Source of the DNA: JANNWF01 sp052390415
Lineage (GTDB): Bacteria; Pseudomonadota; Gammaproteobacteria; Xanthomonadales; Xanthomonadaceae
Reading direction: 5' to 3'
NCBI GenBank assembly: GCA_052390415.1
Contig: JBQTGY010000053.1
Location: 20,589-84,588 of the forward strand
Length of the DNA stretch: 64,000 bases
Shown: positions 10,186 to 21,485 of the stretch, in pieces
Numbering within the stretch: position 1 is the stretch's first letter
Layout: each line of letters starts with the position of its first letter
Translations under genes and position numbers: made by a program
Notes under the pieces: model-generated
Seen by the model: the letters and a program-made list of their open reading frames with translations, nothing else
The model's database searches: none
What the model was told of the DNA's origin: nothing

Positions 10186-11553
10186 TTACATCAACCCGAT
10201 CGCCGCATCCTTCTGTTCGCGCAATCGCTTCTCCAGATAGTGGATGTTCATGCCACCCATGGCGAAGCCGCTGTCGGCCAGGATGCGCTGCTGCAGCGGC
10301 AAATTGGTCTTGATGCCATCGACCACCATTTCTCCCAACGCAACACGCATACGGGCGATGGCCTGCTCGCGGTCGGCGCCGTGCACGATGAGTTTGCCGA
10401 TCATCGAGTCGTAATTGGGCGGCACCCGATAGCCTTCATAGATGTGGCTGTCGACGCGCACGCCGGGGCCGCCGGGCGCATGGAAATGATTGATCAGGCC
10501 GGGGCAGGGCATGAAGGTGTCGGGATCTTCGGCGTTGATTCGGCACTCGATGGCGTGGCCGCGCAGCACCACATCGGATTGTTTGATCGAAAGCCTTTGG
10601 CCAGCGGCAATTTTCAATTGTTCGCGGACCAGATCGATGCCCGTCACCATTTCGGTCACCGGGTGCTCGACCTGGATACGGGTATTCATCTCGATGAAAT
10701 AGAAATTGCCATCTTCGAACAGAAACTCGAAGGTGCCGGCACCGCGATAGCCGATGCGGATGCAGGCATCCACGCAGACCTTGCCGATCTGCGCGCGCAG
10801 CTCGGGGGTGATGCCGGGCGCGGGCGCTTCTTCAACGACCTTTTGATGGCGGCGTTGCATCGAGCAATCACGCTCACCCAGATGAATCGCGCTGCCTTGG
10901 CCGTCGGCCAGCACCTGGATTTCCACATGCCGTGGGTTCTCCAGATACTTCTCCATATAGACCATGTCGTTGCCGAATGCCGCCTTGGCTTCCTGCTTGG
11001 TCGTTGGCACCGCGCTATGCAAGGCCAATTCGGTGTGCACCACGCGCATGCCACGACCGCCACCGCCGCCCGCCGCTTTGACAATGACCGGATAACCGAT
11101 GCCACGCGCGATACGCGCGTTCTCGGTCGGATCATCCCCGAGTGGACCGCCTGAACCGGGTACACATGGGACGCCTGCCGCCTTCATCGCCTTGATCGCT
11201 TCGACCTTGTCGCCCATCAGGCGAATGGTCTCGGCCTTGGGGCCTATGAATATGAAACCAGATTTTTCGACCCGCTCGGCGAAGTCGGCGTTCTCCGACA
11301 AGAAGCCGTAGCCGGGGTGGATGGCCTGGGCGTCGGTCACTTCAGCGGCGGCGATGATGGCCGGAATGTCCAGATAGCTGCGCGCTGACGCCGGCGGTCC
11401 AATGCACACCGATTCGTCGGCCATCGCCACGTGCTTCAGATTGCGGTCGACGGTGGAATGCAGCGCCACCGTCTTGATGCCGAGCGCATGGCAGGCACGC
11501 AGGATGCGCAGCGCAATTTCGCCACGGTTGGCGATGACGACTTTATCTAGCAT
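10186..11553 (-). CDS. accC: Acetyl-CoA carboxylase, biotin carboxylase subunit
   Basis: ATP-dependent carboxylation of biotin on AccB, the first half-reaction of malonyl-CoA synthesis. The 455-residue protein starts [20 protein letters not shown], has the glycine-rich ATP-grasp loop [11 protein letters not shown], and the [12 protein letters not shown] active-site segment. Full length. An unusual point is its upstream region. The start codon lies only 9 bases from one inverted end of the four-helix-bundle cassette (11563-11937), and the bases before ATG (GGCTCCCCC on the minus strand) contain no clear Shine-Dalgarno. Its normal spacing to accB has evidently been disturbed. Confidence 0.97.
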   Translation of the reverse strand: MLDKVVIANRGEIALRILRACHALGIKTVALHSTVDRNLKHVAMADESVCIGPPASARSYLDIPAIIAAAEVTDAQAIHPGYGFLSENADFAERVEKSGFIFIGPKAETIRLMGDKVEAIKAMKAAGVPCVPGSGGPLGDDPTENARIARGIGYPVIVKAAGGGGGRGMRVVHTELALHSAVPTTKQEAKAAFGNDMVYMEKYLENPRHVEIQVLADGQGSAIHLGERDCSMQRRHQKVVEEAPAPGITPELRAQIGKVCVDACIRIGYRGAGTFEFLFEDGNFYFIEMNTRIQVEHPVTEMVTGIDLVREQLKIAAGQRLSIKQSDVVLRGHAIECRINAEDPDTFMPCPGLINHFHAPGGPGVRVDSHIYEGYRVPPNYDSMIGKLIVHGADREQAIARMRVALGEMVVDGIKTNLPLQQRILADSGFAMGGMNIHYLEKRLREQKDAAIGLM

Positions 11554-11562
11554 GGGGGAGCC

Positions 11563-11937
11563 GGGAATCGGAAATGGGGAATGGGGAATGGGCGGCTAGG
11601 GCTAATGTGCGCCACTTTGCAGTGAGTTTTTCAGCGCCGTGAGCATCGCAAAGCATCGATCAACTCTGGCTTCAATGGTGGAATCTACTTGGGCGAATTT
11701 CAGCCTTTCGGCTATCTGGATTTGCGTTCTCGACCGTCGCGCAGCACCCTCGGCAATATTCGACGGGACGCTCACCGCTGCTCGACGCATCTGTGCGGTA
11801 AGCCCGAAGCGTTCCGCACTGGGGAAAAGGGCGGAGAGACGATATACGTCTTCGACCAAGTCCATCGCGGTTCGCCAAACGTCAAGGCCTTCGTGTGGAC
11901 GCTTGGGCGATTCCCGATTCCCCATTTTCGATTCCCC
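11563..11937. mobile_element. Small cassette with ~30-bp inverted ends between accB and accC
   Basis: The left end (11563-11592, plus strand) and the right end (11936 back to 11907, minus strand) align base for base with 26 of 30 identical, facing inward. Both are built of GGGAATC/GGGGAAT units (for example GGGAATCGGAAATGGGGAAT on the left). Between them is one short gene for a four-helix-bundle protein. The element is about 375 bp and splits the otherwise tightly linked accB-accC pair. No transposase is present, so movement would need to be in trans. Calling it mobile is inference from structure and position. Confidence 0.6.
11602..11925 (-). CDS. Four-helix-bundle protein (23S rRNA IVS family), shortened
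   Basis: A 107-residue product starting [18 protein letters not shown]. The motifs [17 protein letters not shown] and [19 protein letters not shown] identify the IVS/four-helix-bundle family (TIGR02436-like). After AARRS the usual segment containing an F.L..A.GSL.EL-type motif seems to be missing, and the protein resumes at [11 protein letters not shown]. About 17 residues appear to have been lost in frame. The start ATG lies inside the right inverted repeat, so the repeat supplies the initiation site. An upstream extension to 12015 would overlap accB and is less likely. Biochemical role unknown; it may be non-functional. Confidence 0.7.
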   Translation of the reverse strand: MGNRESPKRPHEGLDVWRTAMDLVEDVYRLSALFPSAERFGLTAQMRRAAVSVPSNIAEGAARRSRTQIQIAERLKFAQVDSTIEARVDRCFAMLTALKNSLQSGAH

Positions 11938-11947
11938 AGCCTTGGCT

Positions 11948-12436
11948 CTACCGCACCACGAACATCGGTTCGTCGAATTCGACCGGCTGGCCGCTTTCAA
12001 CCAGGATGGCCACAACGGTTCCCGACACCTCGGCCTCGATCGGATTGAACATCTTCATGGCTTCGATCGTGCCCATCGTCTCGCCGGCTTTGACGCTTTG
12101 GCCGACTTTGACGAAGGGCGGCGAGTCGGGGCTTGGCGAGGCGTAGAAGGTACCGACCATCGGCGAGCGCAAGACTTGTCCTTCCGGCAAACCGCTGGCG
12201 ACATGCGGCGTGCGGCCACCGGTGGCCGATTCAGTGGGCGAGCTCATGCCCTGAACGATTCGCGTCGGCGCGTCGTGATGTGCAGCGGGCGCTGAGACAT
12301 AGATCGGTGCGGGCGCCTGGGCCTGCGGCGCTGCGCGCGACAAGCGTACCGATTCCTCTCCCTCGCGGATCTCGAGTTCGGTGAGGTTGGAGTCTTGCAG
12401 CAAGTCGATGAGTTTCTTGATCTTTCGCAGGTCCAT
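11948..12436 (-). CDS. accB: Acetyl-CoA carboxylase, biotin carboxyl carrier protein
   Basis: Carrier subunit whose lysine in the [12 protein letters not shown] motif is biotinylated. The 162-residue protein has the N-terminal [20 protein letters not shown] helix, a Pro/Ala-rich linker, and the C-terminal biotinyl domain ending [12 protein letters not shown]. Full length. It follows aroQ by 61 bases in the conserved aroQ-accB-accC order, but accC is displaced by the inserted cassette. Confidence 0.96.
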   Translation of the reverse strand: MDLRKIKKLIDLLQDSNLTELEIREGEESVRLSRAAPQAQAPAPIYVSAPAAHHDAPTRIVQGMSSPTESATGGRTPHVASGLPEGQVLRSPMVGTFYASPSPDSPPFVKVGQSVKAGETMGTIEAMKMFNPIEAEVSGTVVAILVESGQPVEFDEPMFVVR

Positions 12437-12497
12437 TGCGGACTCCTGAGGTAGCAGTAATTGATTTCAGAGAATGGTTTGAATCGAAACGATCAGC

Positions 12498-12947
12498 TCA
12501 AGCGGCCGCGGATTCGATGCGCTGAATGGCAGCGGCCAAAGCGAGGCCATAGCCAATCGGCCCCAATCCGCAAATCACACCGGCGGCGACATCACTCAGA
12601 TAACTGTGGTGACGAAACGGTTCACGGGCGTGCGGGTTGGACAGGTGAATCTCGATGAAGGGAATCGCCACCGCCAACAAGGCATCGCGCAGGGCCACGC
12701 TGGTGTGGGTGAAGGCGGCCGGATTGATGAGAATGAAGGCGGTGCCATCGTTGCGGGCGGCTTGGATGCGTTCTACCAAGATATGTTCGGCGTTGCTTTG
12801 GAAACTCGTGAGCACATGCCCGGCCGCAGTTGCGCGTGCACTCAAGTCGGCCTCGATCTCAGCCAGCGTGGCGCGGCCGTAGACCTCAGGCTCGCGCGAC
12901 CCCAACAGGTTGAGATTGGGTCCATTGAGGACAAGAATGTTTGCCAC
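12498..12947 (-). CDS. aroQ: 3-dehydroquinate dehydratase, type II
   Basis: Third step of the shikimate pathway. The 149-residue protein carries the type II signature [17 protein letters not shown] with the catalytic Tyr, plus the [17 protein letters not shown] and [18 protein letters not shown] substrate-binding segments and [11 protein letters not shown]. Full length. It is the first gene of the accB/accC run and is separated from tlpA by a repeat-bearing gap of about 250 bases. Confidence 0.96.
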   Translation of the reverse strand: MANILVLNGPNLNLLGSREPEVYGRATLAEIEADLSARATAAGHVLTSFQSNAEHILVERIQAARNDGTAFILINPAAFTHTSVALRDALLAVAIPFIEIHLSNPHAREPFRHHSYLSDVAAGVICGLGPIGYGLALAAAIQRIESAAA

Positions 12948-13095
12948 GGCACACCCTCCGACGGCCGGAGAGTGTCAATCAACCGCGAGTTCGTGTCCAG
13001 TTCGCAGACGTTCGGCGGAGTATGTTGACGGTGCGTCGTTCCGACGAACGCCCGCGACTGTCCGGGGAGAAATTGGAGTTTTGCCTCGCATATAC

Positions 13096-13157
13096 CCACT
13101 TTTCCCTCGCCCCGCTTGCGGGGAGAGGCTGCCCGAAGGGCGGGAGAGGGGTGGCGA
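13096..13157. repeat. Palindromic repeat (CCCTCGCCCCGC...GGGGAGAGG type)
   Basis: Between aroQ and tlpA lies a GC-rich hairpin pair: GCCCCGCTTGCGGGG followed by CCCGAAGGGCGGGAGAGGGG. This common type of xanthomonad intergenic repeat has relatives at 50809-50831, 56693-56715 and 57945-58080. It may serve as a transcription terminator after tlpA. Confidence 0.6.
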
Positions 13158-13194
13158 ACGCAGCGAACATGCGCTTGATCTGGCTGCTTAGTGC

Positions 13195-13755
13195 TTAGTG
13201 TTCGTTGGCAGTTGCTGCCAACTCTGCCCATTCCGTAAGCAAATTCTGGTCCAGTTCGCCGGCACGTTGCGCAAGTACGCGACCGTCAGGTCCAAGCAAC
13301 ACGCTGAAAGGCAGCACACTGCGGCGATTGCCGAAGTTTGTGGAGACATCGACCTTGCCAGGTTCAGCGATCCACACCGGCAGGGTAAGCGCATTGTCTT
13401 GGGCAAATCGGATGACGGCGTCGACGTCTGCATCGATAGCGATGGCCAGCACGGCGGTTCCATCGCGATCACGGCGACCATGCCAAGCGTCCAGCATGGG
13501 CAATTCGCGCACGCAGGGTGGGCACCAAGTGGCCCAGAAATTGATGATGAGGGGCTTGCCGTCGAACTGAGCCAGCGATTGTTTTGTGCCACGGATATCG
13601 GGCAATTCCAGCTCAAGTCGCTGGTCGCCGACGCTCAATATCGAAGCAGTTGGGGTCGCGGGTGAGCCCGGCGCAAATACAGCGCGACTCACGAACGCAC
13701 CAGCGAGGCCAGCCAAAAAGGCCAGCAGGAGGATGGCTAGCGTCGAGCGCGTCAT
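13195..13755 (-). CDS. TlpA/ResA-like membrane-anchored thioredoxin
   Basis: A 186-residue redox protein with an N-terminal signal anchor (STLAILLLAFLAGLAGAFV) and a thioredoxin fold carrying the active site FWATWCPPCVRELPML. It is predicted to face the periplasm and reduce disulfides, for instance during cytochrome c maturation. It lies directly downstream of dsbD on the same strand, and DsbD is the usual electron donor for such proteins, so a functional pair is likely. The 142-bp gap from dsbD is filled by the heptamer array. Confidence 0.88.
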   Translation of the reverse strand: MTRSTLAILLLAFLAGLAGAFVSRAVFAPGSPATPTASILSVGDQRLELELPDIRGTKQSLAQFDGKPLIINFWATWCPPCVRELPMLDAWHGRRDRDGTAVLAIAIDADVDAVIRFAQDNALTLPVWIAEPGKVDVSTNFGNRRSVLPFSVLLGPDGRVLAQRAGELDQNLLTEWAELAATANEH

Positions 13756-13793
13756 CGTTTCAATTTCATCTCAAAGCGTGCGAGCTTCTGTGC

Positions 13794-13891
13794 GATTCCC
13801 GATTCCCGATTCCCGATTCCCGATTCCCGATTCCCGATTCCCGATTCCCGATTCCCGATTCCCGATTCCCGATTCCCGATTCCCGATTCCC
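13794..13891. repeat. Tandem array of 14 GATTCCC heptamers
   Basis: Exactly 14 uninterrupted copies of the 7-bp unit GATTCCC occupy 98 bases between the dsbD stop codon (13898-13900) and the tlpA start (13755). On the transcribed minus strand the unit reads GGGAATC, the same unit that builds the inverted ends of the four-helix-bundle cassette at 11563-11937. It could be a slippage-prone spacer affecting dsbD-tlpA coupling. Confidence 0.95.
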
Positions 13892-13897
13892 GAACAA

Positions 13898-16087
13898 TCA
13901 CTTGGCCGCAGCCTGCTGCAACGCATCTTCAACGATTCCTGCGGTCAAAATCGTCGGCAACACCACACCGTCACCACCACCAGCGGGATACACCACGTAT
14001 AGCGGTACGCCTACCGCATTGTGTGATTTCAGGAAGGCGGTGATCGCCGGGTCAACGTTGGTCCAGTCGCCTTTCATGTAGACGGCATTCGCCGCTTTCA
14101 TCGCCGCGAGGAAGCCGTCTTGCGACAGCACCGCCTTCTCGTTGACCTTGCAGCTCACGCACCAATCCGCGGTCATGTTGACGAACACCACGCGGCCTTG
14201 TTGACGAAGCTCGGCGAGTGCGTCGCTCGAGTAGGCTTGCGCGCCGGTTTCGCTCGCCGTTGTTGCGCTGTTTCCGGGCTGTGGCTGTGGCAAACGATGG
14301 GTTGCCCACAACGGCCACAGGCTCAGCAGGATCACTGCAATGGCCATTGCGCGTGCGACTGCTCCATCGCGATAGCGCAATTGCTCGCGCCACCAAAGAC
14401 CCAAGGCCAGCACTACGGCGCCTACCAACACATACAAAACGCCATCAGCACCGCGCTGCGCGGCAAGAATCGATACCAGCCAAGCGGCGGTCAAATACAT
14501 CGGGAATGCCATCACCTGTTTGAAGGTGTTCATCCACGCGCCGCTCTTGGGCAGGCGATTGGCGAGGGTCGGAATGAAACCGATCAGCAGAAACGGCAGC
14601 GCCAGCCCAAGGCCCAGGGCCAGAAACACGCCAATCGCTAGCGCCGACGGTGCGGCGAATGCGAACGCCAAGGCCGGACCCATGAAGGGCGCGGTGCAAG
14701 GGCTGGCAACGACCACGGCCAACACGCCGGTGAAAAAATCACCGGCCGCGCCTTTCTTTTCGGTGAGCGATTGACCGGCCCCGGCCAAACTCGCACCCAG
14801 TTGAAATACGCCGGACAAGCTCAAGCCCACGGCCAACATCACGTAGGCCAAGGCACCGATGGCCAGCGGCTGCTGCAACTGGAAACCCCAGCCCAAGGCC
14901 AGACCGGCGCTGCGCAGCAACAGCGCCAGGCCGCCCACCGCCACAAAGCTGGCGAGCACGCCGGCCGTGTACCAAAGCGCGCTGCGGCGTGCGTTGTCGC
15001 GACCACCTTCTGCCAAAGACAGCACCTTGAGTGAAAGCACCGGCAGCACGCAGGGCATGAGATTCAGGATCAAGCCGCCAATCACGGCTGACAGTAGAGT
15101 GAGCATCACCACGCCGAAGCCCAGCGCTTCGCCGACCGGCGCAGGCGCTGATTCGGAATCCTTGGATGCAGGTGCGGTGGTGGTCGCGGCCGGCAACTCG
15201 ATGCGCACCTGCCGAGTCATCGGCGGGTAACAAATGCCATCGGTCTGGCAGCCTTGAAAGGTCGCCTCGATGAGCAATGCTTGTTTGTCCAAACGCTCGC
15301 GCGTCAACGGCAGCGGCACTTCGACCTGCTCGAAATACACAGCTACGTCGCCAAAATGTTCGTCGTAATGCGATTTTGCCGGTGGCCACTGCGGTGCCAA
15401 CAACGCCACGCCTTCACCTTCGATCACTTTGAAACTGGAGCGGTCTCGATACAGGTAATAACCCGTCGCAGGCGTGAAGCGCAGCAGCAAGGTCGAGCCA
15501 GAGAGCGGGATCGCTTCCAGAGTAAATGCTTGCTCTTCGGGCAGTGGCAAACCGTCGGCTTGCACGGAAACCGGAGCCGCATTACCGAACTGCGGTTTGC
15601 TGGCATTGCCGAATGGCAGCGTCGATAGACCCTGCATTGCGCTGGCCGGGCCGGCGGGCAGGCTCACGTTCACGATCTGCGTATGCGGCGGGTAACACAC
15701 CCCCAAATCTGCGCAACCTTGATAACCGACCTTGAAGCTGACTTCCGTGACGCCATCGGCTGCAGCGCCGGTCAGGATCCCAACAAGCGAGCCACGATAG
15801 GTCTCGACTTCGCCAAAAAACTCATCGGTGTGGCGGTCACCATCCGGCAGTTGCAGCGGATTGGCCTTGAAGCCCGCGCTCTCGACCTTGGCGTTGGTGC
15901 GGTGCCGATAGAGATAGTAACCATCGGCGATCTTCCAGTTGAACTCGATGCGCCCGCGCTCGGAGGCTGTTGCGGTCAGGACGAAGGCCTCGTCGATGGG
16001 CAGCAGATCCGCTTCATCGACGGCGAGGGCCGCCGTCGGAATCCAGAGCGTTGCGCAAAGCAGCCACAGGCAGATACGAAGCAGCAT
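13898..16087 (-). CDS. dsbD: Thiol:disulfide interchange protein DsbD with duplicated alpha domain
   Basis: Transfers electrons from cytoplasmic thioredoxin across the inner membrane to periplasmic partners. The 729-residue protein has a signal peptide (ICLWLLCATLWIPTAALA), then two tandem nDsbD alpha domains, each with its own cysteine pair (GCADLGVCYPP near residue 125 and GCQTDGICYPP near residue 285). Next come eight or so membrane helices with the VASPCTAPFMGP motif, and a C-terminal thioredoxin domain with ADWCVSCKVNE. E. coli DsbD is about 565 residues with one alpha domain, so the duplication explains the extra length. tlpA follows downstream. Confidence 0.95.
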   Translation of the reverse strand: MLLRICLWLLCATLWIPTAALAVDEADLLPIDEAFVLTATASERGRIEFNWKIADGYYLYRHRTNAKVESAGFKANPLQLPDGDRHTDEFFGEVETYRGSLVGILTGAAADGVTEVSFKVGYQGCADLGVCYPPHTQIVNVSLPAGPASAMQGLSTLPFGNASKPQFGNAAPVSVQADGLPLPEEQAFTLEAIPLSGSTLLLRFTPATGYYLYRDRSSFKVIEGEGVALLAPQWPPAKSHYDEHFGDVAVYFEQVEVPLPLTRERLDKQALLIEATFQGCQTDGICYPPMTRQVRIELPAATTTAPASKDSESAPAPVGEALGFGVVMLTLLSAVIGGLILNLMPCVLPVLSLKVLSLAEGGRDNARRSALWYTAGVLASFVAVGGLALLLRSAGLALGWGFQLQQPLAIGALAYVMLAVGLSLSGVFQLGASLAGAGQSLTEKKGAAGDFFTGVLAVVVASPCTAPFMGPALAFAFAAPSALAIGVFLALGLGLALPFLLIGFIPTLANRLPKSGAWMNTFKQVMAFPMYLTAAWLVSILAAQRGADGVLYVLVGAVVLALGLWWREQLRYRDGAVARAMAIAVILLSLWPLWATHRLPQPQPGNSATTASETGAQAYSSDALAELRQQGRVVFVNMTADWCVSCKVNEKAVLSQDGFLAAMKAANAVYMKGDWTNVDPAITAFLKSHNAVGVPLYVVYPAGGGDGVVLPTILTAGIVEDALQQAAAK

Positions 16088-16438
16088 GGTGTCGAGATTC
16101 CAAAGGCGCAGCTGTTGCGCAACGGGGTAGCAGACTGCCCGCCGCGGTGTGGTCAGAGTGTGGTGTTACTTCGTAGATGCGCTGACGAAGCCCGTTGATT
16201 GCTTGCTCGCGCAGCGGCATGCGACCGCGAAACAGCAACGAAGTTCGGCAACCGACCGTCCCAAGCACTGCGGCGCATCATCTGAGTGCGGGGCTCATGG
16301 AGGGCCGCGCTCCCGCGCGGCTGCTGTTAGTGCGGAGCCCGGATTCCGCCGCGCTGCATCCAGGCTACGCCGCCGTTAGCGTTGTCCATGTCAGCGAGGG
16401 CAGCGCCGCAGCAGCGGCGCCCTCCGCGGCACGTAAGC
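16088..16438. repeat. Gene-free gap with two REP-like hairpins
   Basis: This 351-base gap between two minus-strand genes holds no credible ORF. It contains the palindrome GGAGGGCCGCGCTCCCGCGC at 16299-16326 and a second GC hairpin at 16396-16424 (GAGGGCAGCGCCGC ... GCGGCGCCCTC). The first resembles the element at 18923-18949. The second could terminate transcription of the endonuclease gene's upstream neighbour or mark a REP pair. The dsbD promoter should lie in the 16090-16200 end, but I could not fix it. Confidence 0.6.
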
Positions 16439-18823
16439 TCACTCAAACCCGTTGGCAAAAATCAGCGTTTCGCCAAGCAAATTGCAGGTGGGCGGATTGA
16501 CCGACTGGAACAACGCCAGCGTCGCCCATTCCGGATGGTCGATGAACGGATTACGGTTGCCCTGGAAGTTCAGCACCATCTGATTGCGCGCCAGCTCCAA
16601 CGCGTCCGGTGGATCGGCCTGATGCCACGCCAGCAAGGTGTTCAGCAAGCCCATGTAAGCGACCGGTGCTGATGCCGGCGTGCCGGTGATCAAGCCCGGC
16701 GTGTTGGTCAACTCGAGGTCGGGCAGGTTGTCGCCGCCTTCGTAGCGGATCGCCATGTACATGACCGCGCGCGCCATGTCGCCCTTGCGGAAGTTCCAAA
16801 CCTCGAACTGATCCGCATCGAACCAGTTGGAATTGCCGGGATACACGCCCGAGCCGCCGCCATTGTTGTTGTTGGCCACGGTCACACGTTCGGTGCAACC
16901 GCTGCTGCAATTCTCGTAGCGGCTGTTGCCGCGATCACTGTTGTAGCCGATGTTGGTCAGATACAGCATGTGAGTGTCGGTGTAGGCCGCCAGCGTATCG
17001 GTGGGAAAGCCTATCGAGTTGGGCCAGGTGTGCTCGCGGTTGTAGTTGTTGTTGCCGCCGCCGGCTTTCGGGTACGACTCGTTGCGATAGGCGTCGAGAA
17101 TATTGTTGATGTTGTTGGGATCTTCATCGGCCATCTCCAGCACGTTCCAGGTATCCAGACGGCCGGTCGCCGTGTACGGATAAAAAGTGTGGCCGCGAAT
17201 GACCTGATGCAGAGAGCAGCGCAGTTGCTGCGCATCACTGGTGTTGACCGGAGCGTAATAGGGCACAGGCAAGGCGTGCTGGACCGTGAACGCAATCACC
17301 GTGTCGGCTGTCGGATTGGCACCGCCGGCATCAGTGACGGCGCTGGCGACGATTCGGAACACGCAGTCTTCGCTGCCAGCCAGCGGGGTGCTTGTGCTGA
17401 TGAAGAATTCCGTACCGGTGGCGGGATAAGTGAGTACGTTGATGCCGGTCAACTCGCAGGAAAGCGTGAATGCCCCTGCGCCCAAGGTCACTGACTCACT
17501 GAACTGAGCGCGTAGTTCGGCCGCTGATGGAAACCTGGTCGAGCCTTGCAGGGGTTGGGTGCTGGTGATGACCGGTGGCGGATTGGCCGCCGGGTCGACG
17601 ATGCTGAAGTTCACCGCATTGGGTCCGGTCAACGCATCCGCGGTGCCGTCCTGATCCAGGATCTGCTCGGCAGCAAGGACCAGCGAACAGGATTCGAGCG
17701 GAGTGAAATCGCTATTCGGGTTGATGGTGAAGGCAATGGGCCCACCACTGACCACCGTATCTGCCACCCCGCGAGAGCCACTGCTGGAGCAGCTGATCGT
17801 GAACCAATTGTTGCCGAAAGTGACCGGTTCCGAGAAGGTCACGCCAAGGTTGCCGTTGGGCGCGAAGCCGACGGTGTTGTTGGCGGGAATGCTGGACACC
17901 AGCGTCGGTGCGTTATCGATGCCGGTCTGGAAATTGAGGGTGAACGGATTCGCCAGCGGATCGAGATTGCCGTCCAGATCGGTGACCGCTGCGGCCGCAA
18001 TCGTCAGCGTGCATGAGGCGCTGAATGGCAAGGACGAATTCGGAGTCAGGGTGCGACTGCTGCCGCTGCCGGAAATCGTCAGCGGCCTGGGTCCCGCGTT
18101 GCAGTTCAGTGCCACACCGCCAGCATCGATGGCGATGGGCTCGTTGAAAGTCAGCGTGATTGGCGCGGTCACCGCCACATTGGTCGCGCCTTCGGTCGGC
18201 ACGCTGCTCACAATCACTGGAGGAGTGTCGCCCGCCGGCACGAAGGTTTGGCCGTTGTTGCAGGCGCCCATCGTCTGCGCAGCACTTCCATTCCAGGTGA
18301 AACCTGCATAGGTGCCGGCACTGCCGCCCAACTGCAGGGACGTGCCCGGCGCCGTCGTGTTGGGTTCGCTGACACCGATGTCGGCTGAGTTCATGCCCGC
18401 AGCCGGGCCATTGCTGGCGATCAATACCCCTTCGTAGCTCAGCAGCTGAACGACCGCGCTACCGGGCCCGATCAACGCCATGCCGTCAGGGGCGCCGTTT
18501 TGAATTCCGTTCGTCGGATAGCTAAGCGCGGCGACTCGTACTTGCGCTCCACAGGTGACCAAGTTGCCAGCCGGCAGTGGATCCGTGTCGTAGGAAGTTG
18601 CCGCGTTCGGGCTGGAGCCGTTGTACAGAACGATCGAATAAAGCGTCAGATCTTCGCCGGCGGTGGCCACCACTTCGATGGCTTCGCCCACGTCGCCCGC
18701 TGCTGTCGAGTCGTCGTAGTGAATCTCGTTGATGAACACATCGGCGCTGGCCAATAGCGGCGACAGGCACAAGGTGAGGCCGGTCAGTCGGCGCAAGCAT
18801 CGAAGGGTCATGGCACGGCTCAT
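16439..18823 (-). CDS. Secreted endonuclease I with lamin-tail and Ig-like domains
   Basis: A 794-residue extracellular nuclease. After a signal peptide (LTLCLSPLLASA) comes a lamin-tail-like domain (DVFINEIHYDDSTAAGD...), then three Big_5-type Ig-like domains (PPVIVSSVPTEGATNVAV, LVSSIPANNTVGFAPNG, VITSTQPLQGSTRFPSA), then an endonuclease I domain with the NREHTWPNSIGFP catalytic motif and GNSRYENC. It probably degrades DNA outside the cell. The extreme C-terminus is LIFANGFE, which matches the C-terminal IFSNGFE of the beta-propeller protein ending at 30072. An internal ATG at 18811 is an equally plausible start. Confidence 0.88.
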   Translation of the reverse strand: MSRAMTLRCLRRLTGLTLCLSPLLASADVFINEIHYDDSTAAGDVGEAIEVVATAGEDLTLYSIVLYNGSSPNAATSYDTDPLPAGNLVTCGAQVRVAALSYPTNGIQNGAPDGMALIGPGSAVVQLLSYEGVLIASNGPAAGMNSADIGVSEPNTTAPGTSLQLGGSAGTYAGFTWNGSAAQTMGACNNGQTFVPAGDTPPVIVSSVPTEGATNVAVTAPITLTFNEPIAIDAGGVALNCNAGPRPLTISGSGSSRTLTPNSSLPFSASCTLTIAAAAVTDLDGNLDPLANPFTLNFQTGIDNAPTLVSSIPANNTVGFAPNGNLGVTFSEPVTFGNNWFTISCSSSGSRGVADTVVSGGPIAFTINPNSDFTPLESCSLVLAAEQILDQDGTADALTGPNAVNFSIVDPAANPPPVITSTQPLQGSTRFPSAAELRAQFSESVTLGAGAFTLSCELTGINVLTYPATGTEFFISTSTPLAGSEDCVFRIVASAVTDAGGANPTADTVIAFTVQHALPVPYYAPVNTSDAQQLRCSLHQVIRGHTFYPYTATGRLDTWNVLEMADEDPNNINNILDAYRNESYPKAGGGNNNYNREHTWPNSIGFPTDTLAAYTDTHMLYLTNIGYNSDRGNSRYENCSSGCTERVTVANNNNGGGSGVYPGNSNWFDADQFEVWNFRKGDMARAVMYMAIRYEGGDNLPDLELTNTPGLITGTPASAPVAYMGLLNTLLAWHQADPPDALELARNQMVLNFQGNRNPFIDHPEWATLALFQSVNPPTCNLLGETLIFANGFE

Positions 18824-18922
18824 TACGCATGGGCGGGCGCGCAGTCTACCGCCCGTCTATGTGCCTGTCCGTGACACGCGCCGGGTCGCGCGCTGTGCCT
18901 GCGGGAAATTGCCGGTTCCGTC

Positions 18923-18949
18923 GGAGGGCGCCGCTCCTGCGGCGCTGCT
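18923..18949. repeat. REP-like palindrome upstream of the endonuclease gene
   Basis: GGAGGGCGCCGCTCCTGCGG and following bases form an imperfect palindrome of the same type as 16299-16326. It lies in the 382-base gap between the divergent endonuclease and groES genes, a gap that otherwise holds the groES promoter region and CIRCE. Confidence 0.6.
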
Positions 18950-19132
18950 TTCCAATCAACCTCAAGAGCAGCTGCGCAGGAGCACGGACCTCCCAGAGCG
19001 AGCACATCGATGTAAGGGATCGAACTCGCAAACGACAAATTGCGTGTGCATCGCCCCTTGAAACTGCGACGCACTGCCCCATCTTTCCGCCCGTCCCGGG
19101 GCTTCACTTGTTTCCCGGACTACGCGTAAAAT

Positions 19133-19159
19133 TTGGCACTCACCGATGGGGAGTGCTAA
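19133..19159. promoter_or_regulatory. CIRCE operator for HrcA
   Basis: TTGGCACTC, nine bases, GAGTGCTAA: a near-perfect match (8 of 9 in the left arm, 9 of 9 in the right) to the CIRCE inverted repeat TTAGCACTC-N9-GAGTGCTAA. It sits 46 bases before the groES ATG, the standard position for heat-shock repression of groES-groEL by HrcA. A possible -10 (TAAAAT) lies just upstream at about 19127. Confidence 0.95.
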
Positions 19160-19205
19160 CAACCCGTCGAAAGTCATTCCGAATCAACTGTTTACGAGGA
19201 TAGCT

Positions 19206-21231
<2,026 letters not shown>

Positions 21232-21318
21232 TGCCCGCTCTGCCGATCAGTTCACCGATCAAAAAAGGCGGAGGCCGGCAACGGTCTCCGCCGCTTCGAA
21301 TGGAATCGAAGCAACAGG

Positions 21319-21347
21319 AACCCCGCTTCGGCGGGGTTTTTGTTTTT
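21319..21347 (+). terminator. Rho-independent terminator after groEL
   Basis: CCCCGC-TTCG-GCGGGG stem-loop followed directly by TTTTTGTTTTT. An additional hairpin (GGCGGAGGCC ... GGTCTCCGCC) lies just upstream at 21267-21292. Confidence 0.93.
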
Positions 21348-21485
21348 GTGCCGCCTAAGTCGGGCACCACCAAGCAGTCGAAGCAGCCAATCGAAGTTCG
21401 ACCGGCGGCCCGAGAAAGCGGGTCTTTTCCTTTAGGCTGGTGACTGGCAAGGTCAAGGACTGCGACCAACTCTCTTGGAACCTGC

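Noticed and set aside
13794..13891. Heptamer array considered as CRISPR
   Set aside because: No spacers separate the units; it is a simple tandem repeat and no cas genes are near.
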